Positions 1 to 12,341 of a stretch of 64,000 nt of DNA are shown piece by piece. The DNA comes from Tethya wilhelma (Eukaryota > Porifera > Demospongiae > Tethyida > Tethyidae). The notes below the pieces were generated by a model that had not been told where the DNA came from, did not search any database, and was given only the letters and a program-made list of their open reading frames with translations. Numbering within the stretch: the stretch's first letter is position 1; each line of letters begins with the position of its first letter. The translations under genes were made by a program, and so were the position numbers. The stretch lies in NCBI GenBank assembly GCA_964030475.1, contig CAXIPT010000003.1:5888707-5952706 (forward strand), read 5' to 3'.

Positions 1-599
1 AGGAGGGGATTGAAACCATCATGTGCTCAAGTAGATACATAGATTTAAATTATATACACTATACATACATTGTATAAGACATGTTATACAAATCAAGTTG
101 TTATTGTTTGTATTATCAGAAATTGAAAGTCACGTTAGTATAAACATTTTCTTTTGTCATGATGGTGTGTTTGTATAAATCAAGCTCACTTTTACTTACC
201 GGTATCTACCTTAAATTCAAAACAGCACTCACTTTGTCATCATAAGATTGAGTTTGCACACGCATGTGAGCTATCACTAGATGCTTAAACAATGCAGTGT
301 TGGTTCTGTGTTTTTGCTGAGGTGGTATCACAGCTGCCAGATGTAAGCTGATTTGTGATATTGTGAGAGAAAATTAATACGACATTGTTTTTGGTAACAA
401 TTATTTCGATATTCCACACTCACTGCTACACCCTAAGTGTTGCATTTGAAAGCAACAGAACTATGTATCCATGGATTGCTCCACACATAGCTAATATTGG
501 GATTACAGCAACTGTGGTAATAACCTTTGGACAACAGCAAAGTGGAGAAATTCCAGCAAATCTTGGCAATCTGATCGGCTTCAGGTATAACATAAAGCT
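1..599. other. Unassigned 5' flank
   Basis: AT-rich sequence without a recognisable gene. A short open frame at about 385-580 on the plus strand ends at a possible splice donor (GTATAA after TTCAG at about 582). Its translation matches no family I recognise. It could be an upstream exon of the Ig gene that follows or simply chance. Nothing else is supported here. Confidence 0.3.
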
Positions 600-1130
600 G
601 ATGACATCATGATTTACAGATCAATTCGTACAGCTGAGGACTATGCTATGGTTCAAAACGATATTGATAGTCTTGCCTCCTGGACAGCACAAAATTTCTT
701 ACAATTCAACGAGGTAAAATGTAAATACATGGTGCTGACTAGAAAACAGCAATCACATATATCGCAGTATCCACTCTCAATCAATGGTACCCCACTGGAA
801 AAGGTGGAGAGTTACAAGTACCTAGGTGTATTGCTAACATCCAACTTGTCGTGGCACAAGCATGTAGCAGAAGTGTGTCGCAAGGCTAGGCAAAAGGTGG
901 GGATCCTCTACAGGAAATGCTACAGAAATGCCAACAGAGAAACTATGCTTAAACTATACCTCTGTTGCATTAGGCCGGAACTTGAGTATGCTGCAATTGT
1001 TTGGTCTCCTCACCTAAAANTGGCAGAAAAGAGCACACTGAAGAAGCACATACATTTGAGCACTCTGCCAGAGATTTGTCCTCGATCCTCACCTTCATGC
1101 AGTCCTGAGGAATACCTCATTTCCTATTAG
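600..1130 (+). mobile_element. 5'-truncated non-LTR retrotransposon reverse-transcriptase fragment
   Basis: The open frame begins at the RT catalytic box: ADDIMIY is visible at about 600-620, with the residue before it being K in place of the usual Y/F. It continues with IDSLASWTAQNFLQFN, KCKYMVL, YKYLGVLLTSNLSWHKHV and YAAIVWSPHLK. This order is typical of the palm/thumb part of LINE (Jockey/CR1-type) reverse transcriptases. Everything upstream of the catalytic box is missing, so the copy is 5'-truncated. An ambiguous base lies at 1020, beyond which the frame loses RT similarity. It is a dead copy, possibly within an intron of the downstream Ig gene. Confidence 0.8.
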
Positions 1131-1237
1131 GGTTACCAACTCTCTTCACTCTGCCATCTGGAACTTACTACATGACATTAGTTGTGGTAAAAATATTGTG
1201 CAAGTGCATGACCATATAATTATACAAGTATAATAAA

Positions 1238-1322
1238 AATTTTATAAAAATGAGAAGTGTAGGAATGGGCAGTGCGGTAAAAAGCAATGAAACAAGGCAT
1301 GCCAAGTCTCTGAATTTCGGCN
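1238..1322 (+). repeat. Solo copy of an inverted-repeat element arm
   Basis: The stretch containing GTGTAGGAATGGGCAGTGC and AACAAGGCATG followed by AATTTCGGC closely resembles each 110-bp arm of the element at 19051-19449. It stops at the ambiguous base 1322, so this may be half an element cut off by a contig join. Confidence 0.65.
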
Positions 1323-1330
1323 TCTCACAG

Positions 1331-3011
1331 ATGTGATGTACAACTGAGCTCAACAGGTGGTGGTGCTGTACCATCTGTTACTGGCTATAGATGGCAACAC
1401 AATGGTGTGCTGCAAACTGTTACAGACGCTAACTACAGAATTGCATCTCCACAATCTAGTGATGGTGGAGAGTACAGGTGTGCAGGTGTTACAGATACCT
1501 GTGTAACATCATTTTCTGATGCTCGAGATGTAACCAGTAAGTCTTTTAAAAGCCAAATCTTTTAAGTACTGTTCTATGTTTAGAGATTTCACAGTACATG
1601 GGTACATCAGCTCAGTCTGCAATGTCACATTTAATATGAAAGAATATATAAGAACAATTATTACAACTTGTATGCAGCCCCTCCCACTGTCACTGGATTG
1701 GTTAGTGACCCTCAAGAAGTTTTTGAGAATGACAGGCTGACACTGACATGCCAAGCAGAAGGCTGGCCTACACCGACCATCATGGTAATAAGGATTTGCA
1801 ATTAACTTCTTGTGTTAGTAGTTTATTTTTCCAACCGATTTAATTATTTTGTATTTGTATGTGTGTCCCATACACCCCTCCCCACTTGTGCCTCTTGGTG
1901 GTGTGTTGTTTTAAAATAATAATAATAATTACACAGTGGTTCAAAGTGGGCTCTGATGGCACACAAACCAATATTGGAAGTGGCCCTCAACTTACAATAA
2001 ACCAAACAAGTCTATCGGATGCTGGGATCTATGAATGCCAAGCCACCAACAGCAGGGGGGCTAAAGAGAGGAGAACCCAAGTAGATATATCTCCAGGTTT
2101 GTATGTGCATTTCCAGTCAGTATAATGTACATGTCATTCATTTGAATGGTATACTAATTTGAATTAGAGCCTACTACTCCCCCAATTGCAACGACAGTTC
2201 CTGAACCTGAAGAGACTACTACTGAAGATGCAGATACACAAACACCAGTAAGATTCACTGTGATTCAGAATTAAAAGAGAAGCTGTAATTTTACCATTCA
2301 GTTTTGCATTATATTTAATCTTATCATGTGTATTAATTTTGTAGGTTGAGGGATCAGGAACAGAAGGTAACACAACTGTAGATGATGTGTTTGAGCAATT
2401 GTTCATTCAAAATATCTCTTTCTATTACCTATAGCAACCACTGTTGAACCAACTCCCAGAGTGGAGTTCTACATTGCAGTTGCCGTCACATTTGTAGTTT
2501 GTTTCACCATTGCTCTATTGGTGGTAATAATGAGCATTGTAGGGTAAGTCTTTAGCTGCATGATGTTTACACATCAAGACACACCCTTTTTTTTCAAAAA
2601 CATAATGCATAAGCTCACAACCAAATTCATACTCACTCGAACTGCATTAATATAACTAGATTCAGTCACATGATATTCATGACCATATTTATAGCGTATA
2701 GCTACAGAATAACAAAAACATTGAACTTTCTACTTCAAACCGTGACCACAAATATCAAGTAGAACACATAATATAATATACTCAAACAGCTCATTGTGTG
2801 AACCATAATCATTAGCTAATCTGTTCGTTTTTGTTGGGCTTTTTTACCTTTGTTTTTTAGGCTCTGTGTTATTTACAAGAGAGAGAGGAAAGGAGACGAT
2901 GTAGCTCCTGAATATTATGAGGATGAAGAAGAGCTAGTGGAAATGGAGACTCTGGAGACTGAGATGCCAAAGCCAAAAAAGAAGAAGAACAGAGCAAGAC
3001 GAAAGTTTTAA
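1331..3011 (+). CDS. Ig-domain single-pass membrane protein, 3' part (5' exons missing)
   Basis: Exons read from splice sites and frame: 1331-1536, 1678-1784, 1937-2096, 2168-2247, 2345-2366, 2435-2543 and 2861-3011 (stop at 3009-3011). The first exon carries most of one Ig domain: CDVQLSS holds the first Cys, YRWQHNG the Trp, and DGGEYRC the second Cys. The next two exons make a second Ig domain (LTLTCQAEGWPTPTIM, then WFKVGSDG and DAGIYECQATNSRGAKE). A Thr/Pro/acidic stalk follows, then a transmembrane helix (YIAVAVTFVVCFTIALLVV) and a tail of about 50 residues that is acidic with YY, then ends in a Lys/Arg-rich stretch. No kinase or phosphatase domain is present. The signal peptide and start lie upstream and were not found; N bases at 1020 and 1322 mark joins there. 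The ectodomain resembles that of the phosphatase gene directly downstream, including the CGV/CAGV-type segment after the second Cys of Ig1. The ligand is unknown; a cell-surface recognition or adhesion role is inferred from architecture only. Confidence 0.85.
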
Positions 3012-3135
3012 AGGAATTCGAAGATACACAAGACTATCCTAACTATAGACATTATCTCCACATAATATTATTATAGCCTTTCAGCTTAATGCACACATTG
3101 TTATTATTATTATTATGCAGCTTTTTTCAGGTTAC

Positions 3136-3141
3136 AATAAA
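3136..3141 (+). terminator. Polyadenylation signal of the Ig-domain gene
   Basis: AATAAA lies about 125 bases after the stop codon at 3009-3011 and is followed by T-rich sequence. The next gene's start codon is about 290 bases further on. Confidence 0.6.
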
Positions 3142-3433
3142 GGTCTCATAATTACATCCCCTTTTATTGTTTTCACATAAAAGTTGAGTGCAATTGCTCT
3201 TAAAAGTCAGCAAGCAAGCCATTGCATGGGAGGTGATATTGTGGTCAGAGAGTTTGTGTGCTGTGCTCAGCCCCACCTCATGCGTGGGTGTAGGACTGTG
3301 AGCCAAAAGGGGTGTGTCACATAGGGTGTGCCTACATAGTATTATCTTGTGTGATTTTTAGACCAGGTCTACTGTTCTACCCCCTTAGTGTCCTGGTATA
3401 ACTATATAGCCTACGTGGCTGTCAGCACCCAAG

Positions 3434-6400
3434 ATGATTGGTCAGTACACAGTACTAATTGGCTCACTGTTCTGTTCACTTATCTTGCTATTGATCATCC
3501 CTGTCACCTATGGTCAAGAAAATGAGGTGAGCACCATTATTGCATGGGTGTTTTCTACCAGAATCATTACTATTATATCAGTTTGAACAGTTTTTGGTCT
3601 CTTTGTGTTATTCTGTCATGATTCCAGTATATCTCATTCTGTGCATGGCCAGTTGTCTGGTGAGCATTGAATTCAATGAGCACATGGCACCATATGTCTG
3701 TTATAGCTCCTATAGCCACCTTCAAAGTGTATGTAGCATTTGACCTAATGATCGATGTAGAGCTTTCTGCATTCTTGTTAGTCATTGTGTGGCTGAAACC
3801 ATTTCCCTGTGGAATTATCACTCTCTAATACTGCGTTATGTACTGTACATTGAAGATTGTTTACAAAATTCCTTCTATTCACACATTCTGATGATCTCTG
3901 CTATCTTCCACGTCTGGTCTCACTGAACCTATTCACCAACACCCTAACCCTGAACTGATTTGCATCCCTACATACTGCTGTGAAGTGTAGTAAGTCCCCA
4001 CCTGTAGTCTCGTTCCCAGGCTCCTCCCTCACGTATATTTTCGAAGGGAGGAGCCTGGGAATGAGGCTACCCCACCTGTATGTTCCTTGTTTGTCAAGTG
4101 TAAATTGAACCATGTGTTATTTTTCTCAATGCAGAAATGATTTCAGTGACTTTGAATGGTACTGGTGGGCAATCTGAATCCATAAATCCAATACTAGGTT
4201 CAACAGTAACACTCATGTAAGTCTTTACTTATCCATATATTACACCTCTCATAAATCAAACTATCAATAATTGGTTACAGCTGTTACTCTGAAAATGTAA
4301 CGGTATATATTTGGCAGAAGAATGAGCAGACAATATCATCTGAATCGTAAGCTACGTACATGTATAATAGTCAATCTTGACCATGCATATCAACTTAGTC
4401 ATACAATGTACAATGTCATATACATAGACTACCAGTTATTGTGGAACCACTAATGCAAGGGAAATTAATCCAACAAAAACATTATCATAGAACAAGAATA
4501 GCATGCACTCATGTTAGTCTTATTCCAGGCCTTCCCCTGTTGATCACCACAGACTTATACCTTTACTCTTTACAACATTGGTTAGCTAGTGGGCCTATTA
4601 TTATATGTACAGAGATGCTGTGTATAGGATACACAGAATCAATGCCAGTGATGGAGGAATGTACCGATGTGGAGTTCGGGTGGAGTCATGTGAGCCAAGG
4701 TACTCCAACCAAATCACAATCAATAGTAAGTGAACCAAAATCAATGAGATATTTTGCATAATATAATATTGTTGCATAACAATATTCTATTATTGTTCTG
4801 TGGAGTAAGGGCACACCAAAAAGAATAATAGTTATTATAGTCACTCAAAATAGTAAGTTATGCATGTGAACTGGACATGATTGAGACTGGAGTACTCATG
4901 AAATGAACAATCGTGCATGCTATTTCATGACCTCCTGATCCTTCCTCCTATACATAGTGAATTTAAATTGCAGACTGGGCCACGCCTGGATTATAGACAG
5001 ACCTAGCCTCATTATAAATGCACATAATATAATATGCATGGCTCCTTTAAGTAGGTGTGGAACCTGGGTACGAGACTAAGGTTAAGATATAGAGCAACAC
5101 ATAGCCAGTGATGGCCAAATCTCAACCCATTGGTCAAGAGCTAGACCTTTATGTACTTAACTTCAAGGAAGGATTGCCACACAGAGTCGACTAGTCTATT
5201 GTATTGACCAAGATCCTTTTCACTGGCAATATTAGCATCAATAATGGATCCATGGGGCTGCCTATACCAGACTATCAATGCGCTATTCATTATACCACCC
5301 ACTGAGTCATACATTTCAAGTTGCGTACCAAGCACAGACAAGGCAGCTGCTATGTTTGTGGCTACTTTGTGTCATTTAATAGCTGACTGCTTTCAACTGA
5401 ATCTAATATATACTTTAGAAGAATACTCACCAACTAACTGTTAAATGGCATAAAGTAGCTACTAGTATAGCAGCTGCTTTGTCTGTGCTCAGTAATTTGA
5501 AATGTATGACTCAGTGAGTGGTATTATGAATAGTGTATCGGTAGTCTGGCATAGGCAGCCCCTTCAAGCTGCATGGACTCATCCATGCCTGGATTATAGA
5601 CAGACCTAGCCTCATTATAAATGCACATAAAATAAAATGCCACATAGCTCCTTTAAGTAGGTATGAAACCTGGGTATGAGACTAAGGCTAAGATATAGAG
5701 CAGCACATAGCCAGTGACAATCCATTGATCAAGAACTGGACCTTACGTACTTAACTTCAAGGAAGGATTGAGAGTCGAATAGTCTATTGACCAAGATCCT
5801 TTTCGAATTCACTGGCAATATTAGTATCAATGATGGGTCCATGCAGCTTATTAAAAGGGGCTGCCTTTGCCAGACAATACCAATACACTATCATGAGTCA
5901 TAATACCACCCACTGAGTCATACATTTCAAGTCATTGAGTACAACTGAATCTTATGGACACACATATATATACTTTAGAAGAATACTCAAATCATTAGCT
6001 ATTCAAGTAAATGCAGGTTCTTAGAAGACATGTAGAATCCACTCACCTTCTTCTACTTGTTTCAGCTCCTCCTATGATAAGTCAGCTTGTTGGTCCTACT
6101 GAGCCAGTCAGAGAAGGAGAAGCCTTCAACCTGTCTTGTTTAGTACAAGGAACTCCCTCTCCAGAAATCTTGGTAAGCCTCTCTCAGCTCAGGTTTGAAT
6201 TTCCCTCCATTTCTCTTGTGTTAGATCACATGATCTGAGCACATGCACCCCCATATTCAATTAGTGCAAGTAATTTGCAGACCATTTCCCATCAAAACTA
6301 GACCACAAAAAAAGTTGTATGTCTGCTTCATTTTGTACTGACCATATTCACAGTGGTATCTTGAAGGCAACCAGCTGGAGGATAAAGGCTCTTTCTATAG

Positions 6401-7411
6401 AGTTTCTTCTGCTAGAGTCGACCAAGGAGGACAGTACAACTGTACAGCAAGCAACAAATTAGGTTCAGACTCCAGGGCTCATTCTGTCACTGTATTAGAA
6501 GGTAAGTTGACAGTGTGTGATAATTTGGCATCCTTTGTAAAGGAGATAAACTGTTTGTGCCAGTTTATTCCTCTGTTAAAATAAACTGTCTGAAATAATA
6601 TCCATAATTTTAGCCTCCATGTGTATCTTGTGTCAGGCTAAATTCCAGTACTCTTGGAAGATGTAAAGACTGATAGTGTTGATGAAAATATACAAACAAC
6701 AAACACACGATATCCTTACTTTACACTTGGACCACATCAGTCTCTCTCGACAAATGTCGTTAGCTGCGATTAGTTTTTGTCGTGATGGTGATATAAAATC
6801 GTGTTCCCTCACTCATGGAATATTTTAAGCTATACATTTGAATCCAAGTGCGTGCAACGACCACAATACTTTCAAAACCTTCCAAATAGTTCCCATTATT
6901 GCACGTGTAATGTAGTGCGTGGGTGAGAGGGAATGGTACGGTATTGTCACTCAATGGCTTCGTATTATAGAGTCTCACACAATAGGCCAGTGACTGATGG
7001 TCTAATGTAGGCTTGGTCAGACTGGTGCTGGTATGGGAGTAGACTGAGTGTGCCTATGTCAATTGAGTTAATTAGAACATGTTTTCTATGAGAGTACAAT
7101 GCAAGTAATTGCATTGACTTACCTAGTGGTATGTTGGTCTGTAAACGTACCGAGTTACACATTCAATTTAGTACCGTTTAACAAGATTTACATATGTTTG
7201 TGTAATAGCATAATGCGTACCACTGCATGTGCTTGCTCAGTGAGGTGGAACTGGAAGCAATTGGAGATCGTTTTTTGTTCAAGAATTTGTTTGCGTGAGG
7301 GTGGGGCGGCCAATTGTCTGGTGTGTGATGGAGGAAGGGCGGGGTGCAACCTTATCCTGCTTGAATGTTGTGTCAGTGATGTAACACTTGTGTTACGTTG
7401 CATTCTTTTAC

Positions 7412-7448
<37 letters not shown>

Positions 7449-10006
7449 ACGTGTGTGTGCACGTGTGTGTGCATGTGTGTATGTGTATGTGTGCATGTGT
7501 GCATGCCTCATAAACCATGCAGACCTAATTCTTAAGAACTTTTTCCTTTTTAGCTCTGTAGATTCAAAAGTGGACAAAAATTATATCCACGCAGTTGCTT
7601 CCCAAGTGCCATGTGGTTCTAGTGTTTAGAGACAGCACACTGTGTGACTGTCAAGCACGATGATGGGCATTGGTGGCACTCTCTAGAAGCAGCTGCCATG
7701 TCTGCATGTTTGTGCCAAAGAGAGGTTTAGAGGTTTTTACCACAAACGAATGAGGCAAATAATGTATGCAGCTGTTTGTAGCCTCAATTTGTGTAGGGAT
7801 AAAGTTGTTTTCTTTCTTCCCAGCTAGCTAGCTGACACAGCCCTTTCTCCTCTCCCTACTGTACTTAGTAGCACGTGAAGAATTCTATTTGACACTATGC
7901 CTGCATAACTCCAAGAATTCTTATGCATGCTCTCTAGTAGGATCTATCTTGTGCCATTCCTTGGAGAATTACACTTTAATAGGCCTGTTATTCTCAACTC
8001 TATCAACTGTAACACTATATTTATGGCAATGTAGGGCTGTTGTTTGTTGTTCAAGATTTAGCTTGTGGGACAGTTGTTTTATTATACAATCTTTTGCCGA
8101 GATGAGATGAACTTGAAGTTCATTGATTGAAACCTTTTTCCCTGTTGTAAAGGTTTTCACATCCAGCATAGAGCAACTACCTGGAAGCATTTCAAATGGC
8201 GTTGTCAGATTCTTCTCTAGTAGTACTACAAGTTTACATTCCTTTAGTGATTGGTACAGTCTACATCATCTTCACAACTGTGATGTTTTCCTTGTACTGT
8301 AGCAAGATATTTGCAAGAATGTATGTGCATGTATGTATATATGTCTCCAAGCGTGTAGCACGGTGTACTTAAGCATGTCAAGTGACAGGAACTGGTCATT
8401 TTCTAGCGTCGTACGCACTGAAGCTAAAGGTGCTGTCTGTACAATGGTAGCGTAACAGTTTAAGGTGCCTTGGTTGTCTTGTAGCTACTTTTGTGTCCAT
8501 AAGTTGTTAGAGAGAGTAAGTGTGAGGAGTTGTCTGTTTTCTGTCTGGATGTAAGTCAGTTGGATCTTATCGTTGATTGCCGTTTCTCTTTCTTACAACT
8601 GCAGTGCCTACTCCTACTGTCACAACTCCATCTCCTGTCATCTCCAAGACCATGGTATGTGTGTGAAATACCGTATAGCAGGAAAGTTTTGCGGGCCTAA
8701 TTTTCGCAGGTCATAAACCATCCATGAAATTCTCTGTAATGTATATACGTATGGGCATCACACAGCTTATTCTTGAAAGTTAAAAATGCAAGAATGCTTA
8801 ACAAGAGACATCCGTGAAAGTTAGACACTATGAAACTGTCCCACTATATGGTAGACATCACTATCTTGAAACTGAATATACTTGTTTTCATCATAATTAT
8901 TATGCTCTTCCTATTTCAATTGTGTACAGAATGATATCCCTTCTTCAGAAGCTACTACTCCCCAGTATACAAGTGAGTCGAGACTTATGTCTGTCTAGAG
9001 GAGTGTATCAAAGCAAACAAAGGCTCTTTAAGCAGGAATGCATTTTGTATGAGTGTGTTTGTAAACGGGAGGATGCTAAAACAATAGGGGTGGCTCTGGC
9101 CCACTAATTGTTTTGGTGTTTGAAAGTAGATGCTATTGTGTATGAATAGCATGTGGGGGTGATATGTATGTGCATGTATGTATATATGTCTCCAAGCGTG
9201 TAGCACGGTGTACTTAAGCATGTCAAGTGACAGGAACTGGTCATTTTCTAGCGTCGTACGCACTGAAGCTAAAGGTGCTGTCTGTACAATGGTAGCGTAA
9301 CAGTTTAAGGTGCCTTGGTTGTCTTGTAGCTACTTTTGTGTCCATAAGTTGTTAGAGAGAGTAAGTGTGAGGAGTTGTCTGTTTTCTGTCTGGATGTAAG
9401 TCAGTTGGATCTTATCGTTGATTGCCGTTTCTCTTTCTTACAACTGCAGTGCCTACTCCTACTGTCACAACTCCATCTCCTGTCATCTCCAAGACCATGG
9501 TATGTGTGTGAAATACCGTATAGCAGGAAAGTTTTGCGGGCCTAATTTTCGCAGGTCATAAACCATCCATGAAATTCTCTGTAATGTATATACGTATGGG
9601 CATCACACAGCTTATTCTTGAAAGTTAAAAATGCAAGAATGCTTAACAAGAGACATCCGTGAAAGTTAGACACTATGAAACTGTCCCACTATATGGTAGA
9701 CATCACTATCTTGAAACTGAATATACTTGTTTTCATCATAATTATTATGCTCTTCCTATTTCAATTGTGTACAGAATGATATCCCTTCTTCAGAAGCTAC
9801 TACTCCCCAGTATACAAGTGAGTCGAGACTTATGTCTGTCTAGAGGAGTGTATCAAAGCAAACAAAGGCTCTTTAAGCAGGAATGCATTTTGTATGAGTG
9901 TGTTTGTAAACGGGAGGATGCTAAAACAATAGGGGTGGCTCTGGCCCACTAATTGTTTTGGTGTTTGAAAGTAGATGCTATTGTGTATGAATAGCATGTG
10001 GGGGTG

Positions 10007-10046
<40 letters not shown>

Positions 10047-12308
10047 TGTGCGTGTGACTAAATTAAATGATCATATTGTTCATTTAGGTGTGCCAACCAC
10101 CTCACCATCTGGAGGCAATGGTATTCCCCAGTTGCCCCTGGTGATTATTGTAGTGATCACTGGCACTCTGCTCCTTCTGATTCTCATCTTGTCTGCAGTC
10201 TTGGCCTTGTAAGTGTGACAGTGTGATAGTGTGATGGTGTGATGTGTGACAGTGTGACAGTGTGATGGTGTGATGTGTGACAGTGTGACAGTGTGATAGT
10301 GTGATGGTATGATGTGTGACAGTGTGATAGTGTGATAGTGTCACAGTATGATGGTGTGATAGTGTCGACAGTGTGATGGTGCGATAGCGCGTGCTTGCGT
10401 ATGTCATCCTGTGAATCATCTTGTCCATACTCGGAGTTGTTTGCATGCAGCAGTATGAGTGTGTGAACAGGGGCCATTGAACATGGCCACACATTAGACA
10501 GGGTCTGCTGACTGTCTAAATCTACAAAGTAGCCCTACAGACCACATTATCTTTTTGTTCACAATAGAATTGTCATATTGTGGTATCACATAGACTCTAA
10601 TTGGGTTAGGTCTGTCTGCACCTACATCTGTTTGTTTTCCTTTCTTGAAGCGGCTTGTCTTTTATCACTTCTCTTCTCTCTTTCTCTTCTCTCTTCTCTC
10701 TTTCTCTTCTCTCTTCTCTCTTTCTCTTCTCTAGCTTGTGTTGTCGTGAGCTGTACAGGAGGAACAAACGCAAGGCCTCTCATCCTGATCGTATTCATCT
10801 TCTCTCTGACTCTGGGAAAGAGGACCACGAGAGGAATGGTGTCTTTGAGGCTACCAATGGAGCCGGATATGCCAACAGAGGGTTTGCTGTAAGTGACGTT
10901 GAGTTATTTTCGTGCAAAATGGTGTGATTGATGTTTGGAATTGTTTAGGAGGCCGAAGTTGAGAGATCGTCTTCACTGAATAGCAGTACTCCCAGTGTAA
11001 CAGTGTCCCGTATCAATGGACATACTTCCAATGGCAAACCTCTGAGGTAAACCTCCAATTAGTGTACCTTTCCACTGTTGATTCTAAGGTGATTTGTCTA
11101 CCAGCTGCTACAAATTTTGTCTCTCTGTCTCTCTCTCCTTTGAAAGTCATCCTCTCTGTCTCTCTCTCATCTACCTGTGTCCATATTAGGCACTCCTATG
11201 AGGAGCAGAGCATGGTCAGCAGTAGCTCGAGTGAGGTCAAGAGGAGGAGGCAGAGTAAAGGAAGTGACGAACCATGGCGAAAGTCAGAGGGTGATTTGGA
11301 GAAGAAGATGGCCGTTGAAAAGAAGGTAAGGGATTCTGTGTGGGTAGTCCTTCCTGCATACATAATCTCATATTTGTGTGTTATTATTTGACTAGCCAAA
11401 ACCTTCATTGATGGTACTTTTTCTTTTGGGGCATGTTTACTGCAGCAGGGAAGGCCTAGTTGACAGGCTAAGGAGCTTCCTCCTCCTGAGAATACGCTAT
11501 TATAAATGTGCACATCTGTTGTGAAGCACAATTTCTCTTGTATCTTTTAGCTATTGTACCACTTACCATAAAACCTCTGTTGTAAGTGAACCAAAGTGCA
11601 GTGCTTTGAGATTGAAGTCCTACTAGCTACGTGTGTGGTTGTGAGTGACGGGGGTCTCCTGCCCAGGCAGTGGTGTCCCCTGTATGGCTGCCCAAATTGT
11701 TGACAGATTGCTGCCTAATTGTCATGTAATGGCTTGGCTTATTATCACAATCGATTCCTGGTATTAATTAATGTGGGGGGTATAAGTAGTGGACTTCTCT
11801 CAGGAGCCGTTTGATAACCATGGATGGGTGTTTCTTTCTTCAGGAGAGTGATGGAGATGGTGACTTGTCCTCAAGTGATGAGCTGGTGGAGAGCAGCAGC
11901 GAGTCTGAAGATGAGGAGAGGTACTTGTTTGACATTGTTTGTCTGGCTCCCTTAAGCTTAGTTCTCCCGTAACACCATAGACATTCTAAAATTATGCTAT
12001 AACATAAGCTCTAAGCTCACAAACACAGTGTATTGCTGTGTGAAAAGTGAAAGTAAAAATGCTTTGAGGTTGTGCAGGTGGTTGTGATAGATTCAACGGC
12101 TCTGTTGGTGTTGGTGTGATTTCACTGTATCTTGTGATGTGTATGCAATTAAATGATGAATCACCCTCTCAACACCGTCATTCTATGGTTGTACATAGCT
12201 GTTGAGCTTTCTATATAACTGTGAGTGTAAAGTCCGAATTTGACAAGTGTATTGAGTGTATCGACTGAGATACATGTGTTCAAGATCACAAGTTTTATCT
12301 GTAAAATG

Positions 12309-12341
<33 letters not shown>

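Noticed and set aside
7188..7577. 129-residue open frame rich in His/Thr on the minus strand
   Set aside because: It is created by the TG repeat; the non-repeat part has no family resemblance or splice context.
10102..10494. His/Thr/Ser-repeat frames opposite the TM exon
   Set aside because: Translation of the 8-bp minisatellite; the real coding sequence is the plus-strand TM exon.
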